A model generated the notes under the pieces. It ran no database searches and was not told where the DNA came from. It saw only the letters and a program-made list of their open reading frames with translations. The position numbers and the translations under genes are program-made. Positions 1-8,518 of a stretch of 20,845 nucleotides of DNA are shown one piece after another. Position 1 is the stretch's first letter. Each line of letters begins with the position of its first letter. This stretch comes from a virus: positions 1 through 20,845 of IMG/VR virus record IMGVR_UViG_3300006738_000123; one strand, 5' to 3'.

Positions 1-150
1 ACTATCAACAGACTTGATAATATCTTGTTTGTCAGATTTTATCTTTTCTTTAGAATTAGATTGGATATGATGTATAGCATCTTTTATCCATGCAATGGTA
101 AGAGTGGTATTATCGCTACCAGCTCTTTCCATTAATTCTAATACTGTCAT
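1..150 (-). CDS. Partial virion-block protein, N-terminal 50 residues
   Basis: The gene starts at an ATG (148-150) lying directly against the stop codon of the upstream 149-residue gene (151-153) and runs off the left edge. The visible protein begins MTVLELMERAGSDNTTLTI and continues with an amphipathic helical stretch that turns lysine-rich (KEKIKSDKQD). The zero-nucleotide junction suggests translational coupling with the upstream gene. From position at the end of the head and tail block it could be a head-tail connector or tail completion protein, but that is inference from context and a vague resemblance. The C-terminus is missing. Confidence 0.6.
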   Translation of the reverse strand, partial: MTVLELMERAGSDNTTLTIAWIKDAIHHIQSNSKEKIKSDKQDIIKSVDS

Positions 151-600
151 TTAAGTGAAATTAGCCACTTCTACAGCAGCAGGTGTGCCATCATCACTCA
201 TAGTAAAAGTTTCATCAGATGGAGCTGGGAAAAATATAGCGCTTCCCGGAGCTAGAGTAACAGATGTAGCTCCAGCAGTAGATACCGTAACATTAGCAGT
301 ATTTACAGTAGTCCCTACATTATCAGCTTCAGATGCGTCATAATCAAAACCAGTGTGTTTTACCCATATACCATCTGAACTTGAGCTTGCTACAGTCCCA
401 CCGCCACTTGTTACAGTTGTCGGCACTCCAGCATTCCACTCTGTCGTATCATTACCAGCCCATGTAGTATTACTTTTTCCACCACCAAGCGTTTTTCTTA
501 TATTAGCAGATAGTGTTTCAACTTCCATAGGGCCTCCGTCAGCTGTTGAAGCAGTTGATTCAACTGCCGTTACGGATACCTTGTAATCTATCCTTGCCAT
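151..600 (-). CDS. Hypothetical beta-rich virion-associated protein (149 aa)
   Basis: I do not recognise a family. The protein is acidic, has few lysines, is rich in Thr, Ser, Gly, Ala and Val, and alternates short hydrophobic and Thr/Val segments, as in beta-sandwich capsid-decoration or tail proteins. There is no signal peptide or membrane segment. The ATG at 600 follows an AAGGAC ribosome binding site. It begins just after the giant repeat protein ends (602) and abuts the next gene at 150. A minor virion protein (decoration, head completion or tail) is likely from context alone. Confidence 0.7.
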   Translation of the reverse strand: MARIDYKVSVTAVESTASTADGGPMEVETLSANIRKTLGGGKSNTTWAGNDTTEWNAGVPTTVTSGGGTVASSSSDGIWVKHTGFDYDASEADNVGTTVNTANVTVSTAGATSVTLAPGSAIFFPAPSDETFTMSDDGTPAAVEVANFT

Positions 601-601
601 T

Positions 602-3283
602 TTATGTCCTTTGTTGTTGTGCAGCTTGCGCTGCTATTGTTTGATTTATCATTTTTGAGTTATTCTGAATATACTGCGTTATTTCTGTCTGAGCCCACTT
701 GTAATACCTCTCAGCCTGTCTTTCGTAGTACTGTGTATTTTGTGTTGTCATAGCAGATTGTTGAGTTTTTTCAGCTACATCTGATTGATGTTTCTGTATT
801 TCTGCGGTATATAGAGATAACTTATTTTGATATTCCTGTACTTCTTTATTAAGTGTATTAGAGAAATCTTGTACTTCCTTCTCTATATTTTGTTGATATT
901 CACCTAATTCAGAAGAATATTTCTGTAATTTTTGTCCTTCCTCGGCTGACTCAAGTTGAGCGTCTTGTATAGATTGTTGTATCTGAGCCTGATAAATTGT
1001 GCTTTCCTTTTGAAATTCATTTAACTCACTTTGAATATCTGATCCATACTCTTGCATTTTGCTACTATAATCAACTTGATACTTCTGGAAATTTTGAGTC
1101 CACTCTTCTTGAGTCCATTTTTCTATTGTAGCTGAAACTTCTGCTTGATATGCTGTTAGCTCCATTTGATACTTTTGAACCTTCTTACTATCAGAAGCGT
1201 CAGATAGATCAGCATTTTTTAAAGATATATTTAACTGAGCTTGGTATTCTGTACTCTCTTTTTGGAACTCATTTAGTTCGTTTTGCATATCTGATGCATA
1301 TTGTTGTAAATCACTTTCAATATTCCTATTCCAAATAGCAATTTCTTTCTGAACCTCGTTTATTGTATACTCTTGTACTTGCTTATTTACATCAGATTGA
1401 TATGATTGAATTTCACTTGCATACTTTTGTAGTTTAGCCGAGTATTCAGAAGAATCCTTTGTTTGCTGATTTTGAGCTTCTTGGATTTTTTCCTGTAACT
1501 CATTCTGGTACACAGCCTGTTCTTTATTAAACTCGTTTAATTCATCCTGTATGTCGCTTCCATATTTCTGTAAATCTGTCGTTCTCTCCGCTTGCCAAAC
1601 CTGTATATCGCCAGCAAGATTCTGTTGATATTGTTGAACTTCTTTATTAATTGTTGATTCATATGTCTGAACCTCAGATTGATACTTTTGAATTTTACGC
1701 GCTTCATGCGAATCTAATAATTGTGCTTCTTGTAAGTATTCTTGCAGTATAGCTTGATATTTAGCATTCTCCTTATTGAACTCATTCAATTCATTCTGGA
1801 TATTTGATTGATACTCTTGAACCTTATATTGATTTTCAGATTGGAATACTTGAATATTTTTCTGAAAGTTGTTAGTAAACTGCTGTACATCTTTATTTAC
1901 TTGGTTCTGATAATCTTGTAATTGACTTGCATATTTCTGCAATTCCTGAGCTTCATCTTGAGAATCTAGTTGAGCATTTTGAATACTGATATTCAATTGT
2001 GCTTGATATTCGGCATTGTCTTTATTAAAACTATTTAACTCATTTTGTATATCTGTTTGATAAGTTTGTACTAATTGAGCATAATCATTTTGATACTTCT
2101 GAAAGTTCTGTATCCATTCTTCCTGTTGCCATTTTTCTATAGTAGAGCTTACCTCAGTCTGATATAAACTTATCTCTGAATTATATTTCTGAAGTTTTGC
2201 ACTGTACTCTTGTACATCCTGTTGGAAATCTTGCACAGCATTCTGTAAAGCAACCTGTACACTTTTATTTAAATTCGCACTATTTACAGATATATCATTC
2301 TGTGCGTTCTGTATCGCTTCTTGTGTATCTTTTTCTAAATTTTGTATTTTACGCTGGATGTCTTGCTGATAAACAACATTATCTTTATTGAAACTATTGA
2401 GTTTATTCTGCATATCAGATGCATAAGACTGTAAATCGCTTTGAATATTAGTATTCCAGATTGCTATCTCTTTCTGAATTTCATTTATAGTATATTCCTG
2501 AACCTGCTTATTCACATCATTTTGATAAGATTGCAATTCACCAGAATACTTAGACATTTTCTCAGCATCTTCCTGGGAATCTAGCTGAGCGTTCTGTATA
2601 CTTATCTGTAACTGAGCTTGGTATTCAGCATTTTCTTTATTGAATACATTTAAACTATTTTGTAATTCCGATTGATATCTCGCTACTTTTTCATTTTCCT
2701 CTTGTTGCCAAGCTTGTATAGATGTACTTAATTCGAGTTGGTATTGAGATAACTTCTGCTGATACTGTTGTACTTCTTTCCCTACATCAGCCTGATATTT
2801 ATTTAGATCAGCACTGTACCTCTGTAAAGTAGCTGAATATTCTTGGTTCTCTTGCTGCAGTAACAAATTAGCTTCTTGTTGAGCCTCTTGAGCATTTATA
2901 TCGGATTGTCTTATGGCTTCTTGCAATTTGCCTTGATAATCTGTATTGCCTTGATTAAAAGAGTTTAAGGAATCTTGTATATCTAGTTGATACTGTTGCA
3001 GACTATCTGATTCTGTTTTCTGCCAAGATTGATAAGATGTATTTACTTCTAACTGATATCTAGATAATTTTTGCTGATACTGCTGGACTTCCTTAGAAAC
3101 ATCATTTTGGTATCTGTTAAGATCAGAACTGTACTTTTGAAGTTCCGCAGAATATTCTTGGTTTTCTTTTTGAAGTTTTAAATTAGACTCTTGCTGAGCT
3201 TCCTGCGCATTGATGTCAGCTTGCCTTATGCCTTCCTGTAGCTTAGCCTGGTATTCTACATTCGCATCATTAAAAACATTTAA
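602..3283 (-). repeat. Nine tandem coiled-coil coding repeats
   Basis: Nine imperfect in-frame units in the 3' part of the giant virion gene, beginning at about residues 681 and ending with the unit that starts at residue 1434. Each starts with LNxF(N/Q)KE. Two units are 105 residues and most others 83-88, so length differs by about 21 residues between variants, equal to three heptads. DNA repeats are diverged and not exact. Confidence 0.85.
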
Positions 3284-5323
3284 TTGATTTTGCATAGCTT
3301 GTGAGTATGCCTGTATATAAGTTGAAATTTTTTGTATTTGTGCGACTGCAAGCTCAGTGTCTTCTTCTGTTTCAATATAGTCACCCACTATATTAAACCA
3401 ATCATTAAAATCAACCTGACTATCATCACCTCGCAGGTCTACAAGCTCTCCACCGGAAGCATCAATAGCTGGAGTTGTATATGTAGGAGCTGTCCCTAAA
3501 CTGGAAACTAATACTGAAGTAACATCTGGAGTTGTAAAACTAGGATCAGATGGAGATGCAGGGGAGACAGTTGATATAGTGAAAGCCCCCGGGTCATTAT
3601 CTGCAAAAGGATTAGCAGCGCTTGTATCCCTATAAAAAGCAAACCAACTTACCCTAGAAGTTTGAGTCGGAGATGAATATAAAGGAGGAGAACCTGCATT
3701 GGTAACAGTTACTGTACTTATACCCGGAGTTGAAAAGCTAGGGTCATTTGGAGTTACTGGTGGGACTGCTGTAAGGCTAAAAATACCCGGATCAGTTTCA
3801 CTCAAACCACTAGAACGAGAACTAAAAGCTGTTCTTGACTCTAAAATTGGGGCTGTATATGAAGGAGCTGTTGCGCTAAAAGACACAGTGCTCTCATTTA
3901 AAGTAGGAGGAACTGGAAGTATCGAAGATATATCCAAATCTGTAATAGTTGGAGTTGTTGTTAAAGATAGAATAGGCTCAGTATAACTAGGAGCAGATTC
4001 AGACATTGAAGCCATATCAGATATGCTAACTATAGGTTTAACTATATCAGTAATGCTTGCATCTGTATAAGTAAAACTAGGAGCTGATGGAGCCACAGGT
4101 TTTACTGGTAAATTTAAACTTCCTATACTTCCAAGAGTAGGAGCTAAAAATACTGGTTTGGTGTAACTTGGAGCGCTTGTGCTAAAAGATACAGAACTAC
4201 TACTTAAAGTAGGGGAAACTGGAGAAGAAATACTTATTGATAAATCACTTATACTTGAAAGAGAAGATAAGGATAATACGGGTTTAGTATATGTTGGAGC
4301 ACTACCTGAAGGATCAGCAACAACTTGTGCAGATATTGATGGAACCGATGGGGGGACAACACTAATACTCAAATTTGATATTGTTGGAGTTGCCCCTAAA
4401 GATATTACTGATTTCGTATAAGTAGGAGCGCTTGAACTAACCGATATAGCCCCAGTGTCAAAAGAAGGAGATGGAGGAGTTACTGGTAAAATTGACGAAA
4501 TACTCAAATCAGATATACTAGGATTACTAGTCAAAGATAAAACAGGCTTTGTATAAGCAGGAGCTGTTTGTGAGAAACTTACAGTAGTCGTACTTAAAGA
4601 AGGAGTAACTGGCACAGATGGTAAACTCAAACTACCAACTGACCCAAGTGAAGGGGCTGAAAATACAGGTTTTGTATAACTAGGAGCTGTCCACCCAGAT
4701 GTATCTACTGTAGGAGCAGTTATCGTCGGTACTACCGGAGCAGTAGATGAAATACTTAAATCACTCCCAAAATCTGGGGATGATGGAGCAACTGGCAACG
4801 AAGGACTCGTCCATGTAGGCAATCCATCAGTAGCTAGTTGTGAAAATTCTTGTGCAGCTGAATGAAATATAACTGCGTTTCTTAAATCAGAATCATCATT
4901 TATTTTAGAAAAGTCAACATATTGAGCATGAGCTGTATATGTATTATCTGGGTCTGGTTTTACTATTACCCTATTACCATCAGATATATAGTACTTTGGG
5001 AAAGTAGCTGTTGCTTTATGAAGGCTAGAAGAATTTCCTATAAACCCCCTCATGCTTCCATCAACTTTTCTTGCCTCGAATTGATCTCTTCTAACAAAAA
5101 TTAATGAATCTGTTTTAACAGGTAAAGTTATTTGCTGAGAGCTGTTATTCCCTCCATGAGTACCCGGAATTGTTTCTGTAATGGCCCACAATAATAAATT
5201 ACTTGGTATTGATGAAACTACAAATTTCTGAGCAGACCTTATGAAATCATCATTAGCATCCGACACTCCAGTTGTATTTTCTATATCAAGTTCTATCTTT
5301 GCGCAATCAGCTACATCGCCCAT
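602..5323 (-). CDS. Giant modular virion protein: N-terminal domain, Ser/Thr/Pro repeats, nine coiled-coil repeats
   Basis: A 1573-residue protein with three visible parts. Residues 1-170 are a globular domain of mixed composition that may anchor the protein to the virion. Residues about 210-620 are a low-complexity Ser/Thr/Pro region with about nine imperfect units beginning APSYTKPV or a close variant, spaced about 42-65 residues. Residues about 660-1560 are a Gln/Asn/Ser/Tyr-rich helical region without prolines, with nine units each opening on an LNxFNKENAEYQ-like motif. Unit lengths are about 105, 105, 84, 121, 83, 83, 88 and 84 residues, then a longer final unit. Tryptophans recur at similar places (IEKWQQEEW, EIAIWN). 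The composition predicts an elongated coiled-coil rod, such as a tail fibre, whisker or internal filament. It is the largest gene in the window. A role in adsorption or virion architecture is inferred from context. Upstream is a G-U containing hairpin. Confidence 0.85.
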   Translation of the reverse strand: MGDVADCAKIELDIENTTGVSDANDDFIRSAQKFVVSSIPSNLLLWAITETIPGTHGGNNSSQQITLPVKTDSLIFVRRDQFEARKVDGSMRGFIGNSSSLHKATATFPKYYISDGNRVIVKPDPDNTYTAHAQYVDFSKINDDSDLRNAVIFHSAAQEFSQLATDGLPTWTSPSLPVAPSSPDFGSDLSISSTAPVVPTITAPTVDTSGWTAPSYTKPVFSAPSLGSVGSLSLPSVPVTPSLSTTTVSFSQTAPAYTKPVLSLTSNPSISDLSISSILPVTPPSPSFDTGAISVSSSAPTYTKSVISLGATPTISNLSISVVPPSVPSISAQVVADPSGSAPTYTKPVLSLSSLSSISDLSISISSPVSPTLSSSSVSFSTSAPSYTKPVFLAPTLGSIGSLNLPVKPVAPSAPSFTYTDASITDIVKPIVSISDMASMSESAPSYTEPILSLTTTPTITDLDISSILPVPPTLNESTVSFSATAPSYTAPILESRTAFSSRSSGLSETDPGIFSLTAVPPVTPNDPSFSTPGISTVTVTNAGSPPLYSSPTQTSRVSWFAFYRDTSAANPFADNDPGAFTISTVSPASPSDPSFTTPDVTSVLVSSLGTAPTYTTPAIDASGGELVDLRGDDSQVDFNDWFNIVGDYIETEEDTELAVAQIQKISTYIQAYSQAMQNQLNVFNDANVEYQAKLQEGIRQADINAQEAQQESNLKLQKENQEYSAELQKYSSDLNRYQNDVSKEVQQYQQKLSRYQLEVNTSYQSWQKTESDSLQQYQLDIQDSLNSFNQGNTDYQGKLQEAIRQSDINAQEAQQEANLLLQQENQEYSATLQRYSADLNKYQADVGKEVQQYQQKLSQYQLELSTSIQAWQQEENEKVARYQSELQNSLNVFNKENAEYQAQLQISIQNAQLDSQEDAEKMSKYSGELQSYQNDVNKQVQEYTINEIQKEIAIWNTNIQSDLQSYASDMQNKLNSFNKDNVVYQQDIQRKIQNLEKDTQEAIQNAQNDISVNSANLNKSVQVALQNAVQDFQQDVQEYSAKLQKYNSEISLYQTEVSSTIEKWQQEEWIQNFQKYQNDYAQLVQTYQTDIQNELNSFNKDNAEYQAQLNISIQNAQLDSQDEAQELQKYASQLQDYQNQVNKDVQQFTNNFQKNIQVFQSENQYKVQEYQSNIQNELNEFNKENAKYQAILQEYLQEAQLLDSHEARKIQKYQSEVQTYESTINKEVQQYQQNLAGDIQVWQAERTTDLQKYGSDIQDELNEFNKEQAVYQNELQEKIQEAQNQQTKDSSEYSAKLQKYASEIQSYQSDVNKQVQEYTINEVQKEIAIWNRNIESDLQQYASDMQNELNEFQKESTEYQAQLNISLKNADLSDASDSKKVQKYQMELTAYQAEVSATIEKWTQEEWTQNFQKYQVDYSSKMQEYGSDIQSELNEFQKESTIYQAQIQQSIQDAQLESAEEGQKLQKYSSELGEYQQNIEKEVQDFSNTLNKEVQEYQNKLSLYTAEIQKHQSDVAEKTQQSAMTTQNTQYYERQAERYYKWAQTEITQYIQNNSKMINQTIAAQAAQQQRT
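3440..4690 (-). repeat. Ser/Thr/Pro-rich APxYT coding repeats
   Basis: About nine degenerate units in the middle of the giant virion gene, each with an AP(S/A/T)YT(K/E/T)P motif, followed by a hydrophobic/Ser stretch such as ISDLSISS and a Val/Pro linker. On the plus strand the recurring mark is a block resembling gtataagtaggagc. The two last units (toward the coiled coil) are longer and more diverged (FSLTAVPPVTP, FTISTVSPASP). Confidence 0.8.
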
Positions 5324-5346
5324 ATTCTATCCTGTTTTATACAATA

Positions 5347-5371
5347 GGGAGGCCTCACAAAGAGACCCCCC
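5347..5371 (-). other. Intercistronic RNA hairpin on the late transcript
   Basis: On the minus strand GGGGGGTCTC pairs with GAGGCCTCCC around a TTTGT loop: ten pairs, two of them G-U. The wobbles work only in the minus-strand transcript, which matches the direction of the flanking genes. It is not followed by a U-run, so it is more likely an RNA-processing, stability or attenuation element than a standard terminator. It separates the decoration-like gene from the giant virion gene. Confidence 0.5.
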
Positions 5372-5423
5372 ATATTATAATCCTTATATCGTGCTATTAC
5401 CTCACGAACTTCAGATTGTAGTA

Positions 5424-5999
5424 TTATGACCAGCCAGTGCCTGTGAATGAAGTTGCTTGCAATCCATCAAGAGCGGTAGTCGCTACATTAACGTAAGATG
5501 TACCACTTACAACGACAATATCTGCTGATGCGTATTCAAACTGTAAATCAGTTCCAATAGCTCCACCAAATGTCTCATCATTCTCGTCAAGTTCTAATGC
5601 TTTTTCACCATCAGATTGCTTAGTGACGATTGTAGTCATTCTAACATTAGTAGCATGTTCAGCTACACCAGCAGCATTACCACATCTTTCTTGAGTGATA
5701 ACACCAACGAAGACATTTGAATAAGCTTCTGGAAGTTCAATCGAGCATGCTGCTGCCATTGTTCCTCCAAAGAGTATTCTATATCTTAATCCAATATTGG
5801 CTGTTGTTGCTGCGGGCAATTGAATAACAGCTCCACTTGCAAGAGCGCAATTAATAAAAACTACGCCAGCGTCAGCTACAGACAATGTATGAGATGCGTC
5901 TCCAGCTGTTACAACTGTTATTTCTTTATAGCCAGCACTATTAGCAGCGGCTCCTAAAGCATTACCAGCTTTATTTTGACCATATAAAGGGATACCCAT
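5424..5999 (-). CDS. Putative head decoration / virion structural protein (191 aa)
   Basis: No family is recognised with certainty. The 191-residue protein is rich in Ala, Gly, Val and Thr, low in Lys, and has predicted beta-strand blocks (VVFINCALASGAVIQLPA; ADIVVVSGTSYVNVATTA). It starts at ATG 5999 behind an AGGAGG site and lies immediately downstream of the major capsid gene, the usual place for a capsid decoration or head-stabilising protein. A 100-nt gap with a hairpin separates it from the giant virion gene, the longest gap in the middle of the late block. Decoration is inferred from order and composition. Confidence 0.7.
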   Translation of the reverse strand: MGIPLYGQNKAGNALGAAANSAGYKEITVVTAGDASHTLSVADAGVVFINCALASGAVIQLPAATTANIGLRYRILFGGTMAAACSIELPEAYSNVFVGVITQERCGNAAGVAEHATNVRMTTIVTKQSDGEKALELDENDETFGGAIGTDLQFEYASADIVVVSGTSYVNVATTALDGLQATSFTGTGWS

Positions 6000-6011
6000 T
6001 ATTAATACCTC

Positions 6012-7568
6012 CTATTTCCAGACGGCATGGGATTCTGGCATCTGCCATTCCATACCGGCTTCAGTTTGAATTAAATCAACCCTACGGTCAACACCACTAT
6101 TCTCAAGAGTCTGAACACCAACGTAAACTGAAGTATCACGATTCAAGCCGTTACCGACAAGAGGTCTATACTTGCAATTTTTCATATTAGCCGCTATCAT
6201 CTTGATAGTAGTTCCATCAAGGTGAATATTACGAGACACATTCATTACCCCATAAGGAGTATAAATCTGTGTAATATCTACGCCAAATACGTTCTTTTTT
6301 CCGCCTATACTAAAGTCAGCTCTACCAATACCATCTCCTTGAGTACCAACTTTTTGTACGTTAGCTGAGAAATAGCCACTCAATTTGTGCATCCAATTAA
6401 ATACATCGGTTGAAACAAAAAATAAAGTAGCATTTGCGTTGTTGTATCGAGGATCAAGGAAATTGCTCATATCGTCAAGAAAATCATCCTGAGATTTTGT
6501 TCCAGTTGAACCCATTCCAGAACCACTGAAAATATTGCCATAATTAACAATAAAATCGACAGCTCCTTGAGTATATTGAACACTATCAACTGATCCCTGA
6601 GAACCAAATAACAATGATGTTTCAATATCCCATTTATGTTCAATCAACTTTTCACGCCAAATCCGTGCAAACTCATTTGGTTCATACTTCAGCACGGTAG
6701 CACGAGTTGTGTTATCCATTGCCATAGCTGTTTTCCAAATCTGAGTAAGTCCAAATCCGGTTGAGAAAGGTTGATCTTTCCAAGTTTCTGGATATCCAGT
6801 ACCTTGAGCATGAGCTGATCCAACTACATAAGAACGAGCTGATTCAAGTACCAATGCGATACTTTTATCAGCAACAACTTCATCGCCTGCTGAATCACCA
6901 GATGGACTAAAGTTATTAGTATGCCATCCAGCAAATTCGCCTGAGCTTGCAGCTGCTTTTGCGATTGTGCCTTCAATGAGAACACATTCTTTACTATCTT
7001 TTGAAAGAGAATCAGTAACTGCAGTTATCTTTACGAGAATATAGTCTTCTCCCCATTCAGTTCCATCAGTTTCACTTGTCATAGGGATTTTAACTACTTG
7101 GCCTGGTAAAAAGAAAGCAGGTCTTGTCCCGCTTGCTCCAACCGACCAATCATTTGCAGTATTTCCATACACATTTTGTAGATTGCCGCCAGATTTATAA
7201 TCGCCAGCCATATACAACTTTACTGTGTCTCCTTGAGCAACAGAAGTTCCAGCTCCTGCATCGTTAGTAGCAATTATTTCAGAATCACCAAAATAATCTG
7301 CGCCAGATGCATTTACAGCCCCCATCACATAAGCATATCGCTTATGATAAGAAGGTCTGCGTTCGGTAAATTTGAACTCTGGATCGTCTGTTGGCTTTTT
7401 AGCAATCTTAGATACAAATCGGAAGAAAGGGTCTTGAGCAATGTTTAGTTCAGAAACTCTATCCCCGAAATTATACTTTCGTCTAAGGTCGCCAGTGTCT
7501 TTTGAAGTACCATCAGAACTGTAACTCGCTACATCTGAATAAGTACCTAAGCTAAATACATCAGCCAT
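6012..7568 (-). CDS. Major capsid protein
   Basis: A 518-residue protein directly downstream of a scaffold-like gene and the portal, which fixes its likely role as the shell protein of the head. The N-terminal segment, about residues 38-75 (LNIAQDPFFRFVSKIAKKP then FKFTERRPSY), has the look of the conserved N-terminal arm of long marine-type phage capsid proteins. The central region has Gly/Asp-rich loops and the C-terminus a beta-rich segment (VDITQIYTPYGVMNVSRNI). The length is large for an HK97-fold capsid protein (usually 300-450), suggesting an insertion domain around residues 120-230. ATG 7568 follows an AAAAGGTAAT site. I base the call on gene order and overall composition; no single catalytic motif exists to confirm it. 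Confidence 0.85.
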   Translation of the reverse strand: MADVFSLGTYSDVASYSSDGTSKDTGDLRRKYNFGDRVSELNIAQDPFFRFVSKIAKKPTDDPEFKFTERRPSYHKRYAYVMGAVNASGADYFGDSEIIATNDAGAGTSVAQGDTVKLYMAGDYKSGGNLQNVYGNTANDWSVGASGTRPAFFLPGQVVKIPMTSETDGTEWGEDYILVKITAVTDSLSKDSKECVLIEGTIAKAAASSGEFAGWHTNNFSPSGDSAGDEVVADKSIALVLESARSYVVGSAHAQGTGYPETWKDQPFSTGFGLTQIWKTAMAMDNTTRATVLKYEPNEFARIWREKLIEHKWDIETSLLFGSQGSVDSVQYTQGAVDFIVNYGNIFSGSGMGSTGTKSQDDFLDDMSNFLDPRYNNANATLFFVSTDVFNWMHKLSGYFSANVQKVGTQGDGIGRADFSIGGKKNVFGVDITQIYTPYGVMNVSRNIHLDGTTIKMIAANMKNCKYRPLVGNGLNRDTSVYVGVQTLENSGVDRRVDLIQTEAGMEWQMPESHAVWK

Positions 7569-7608
7569 TTTATTACCTTTTAATTAAGGGTTAATGGCTT
7601 AAGATATT

Positions 7609-8466
7609 TTAAATACCAAAAGCCTTTTCTAGTTCACTGTCAGAACCTAAAATGGCGTCGAAAATCGAATCTTCAGGTGATTGTTCTACCTGAGCTCCAC
7701 CTGCTGTAGCAAGTGAACCCGGTTGATTTTGAACTTCCCGCATCTTTTCTTGAAGCTCTTGCCTTGTGTTATCGGCAATTTTCTCATCCCTATTCTTACG
7801 ATTCATTAGATAATATATATCATCAAGTTCAAGAGACTTAGACTTTGCATAATCAACAAATGTAGACCACTTTTCATCAGACATTTCATGTCTAGAACGA
7901 AAATCGGTTTCCCTTGCTAATTTCATATTCTCAGCTCGTTGTCCTTGTAAAGCTCCATTAAGTCTACGTTGGACTATACCGTCTATCGTAGCTCCTAATA
8001 CTCTAGCAGAATCAGAATCGGGATTTTGAAAAGCTTCATCAGCTTCAAATTCAAAATCTTCTGGCAGACTCAGTTTATCAGCCATTGTTTGAGGTGTCTG
8101 ACCTCCACCCTCAAAATAATTCCTAACATGAGAAATTAAGTTGGGGTCTTCTCGCATAGCTTCAAGTATGGGCATATAAGGCTCAATTTCTTTAAGTTGT
8201 CCATTTAGTCTTTGTGCTTCTCTACTTGAATCGCTATACCGTTTCTGTAATGTCTCCACTTCTTGTGGGACATCTGCTTGAACTTCACTTTGGCTCGAAA
8301 GTGTGTTATCACTCTCTGTTTCCGAGGTTGCTGGCGAAGGTTCGTCTATTATACCTCCATTGACACTTTTGTCTAATTCCTCAAAGAAATTATCAGAGTC
8401 AAGGGTATCGGTTAGTATGTTATCACTTTCGGGGGCCTCAGTGGCGTTGCCTACTTGCTCGTTCAT
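7609..8466 (-). CDS. Putative capsid scaffolding protein
   Basis: A 285-residue acidic, mainly helical protein between portal and capsid genes, the standard position for scaffold. Residues 1-75 are disordered and rich in Asp, Glu and Ser. Residues about 70-95 form a short coiled coil (VETLQKRYSDSSREAQRLNG). Residues 155-260 are helical with many charged residues, ending in a helix (TRQELQEKMREVQNQ). The C-terminal tail carries hydrophobic/acidic residues (SIFDAILGSDSELEKAFGI), a plausible capsid-binding tail. ATG 8466 follows AAGGAG. No protease domain is seen, so scaffold removal, if any, would not be by a fused protease. The call is from context plus composition. Confidence 0.75.
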   Translation of the reverse strand: MNEQVGNATEAPESDNILTDTLDSDNFFEELDKSVNGGIIDEPSPATSETESDNTLSSQSEVQADVPQEVETLQKRYSDSSREAQRLNGQLKEIEPYMPILEAMREDPNLISHVRNYFEGGGQTPQTMADKLSLPEDFEFEADEAFQNPDSDSARVLGATIDGIVQRRLNGALQGQRAENMKLARETDFRSRHEMSDEKWSTFVDYAKSKSLELDDIYYLMNRKNRDEKIADNTRQELQEKMREVQNQPGSLATAGGAQVEQSPEDSIFDAILGSDSELEKAFGI

Positions 8467-8518
8467 ACGGTCTCCTTTTTATTATTAAAACTTAAACAAC
8501 ACAAAATAAAACTTACAA

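Noticed and set aside
3699-4421. Plus-strand ORFs in the repeat region of the giant virion gene
   Set aside because: Antisense shadows of the low-complexity Ser/Thr/Pro repeats; no ribosome site and wrong strand for the block.
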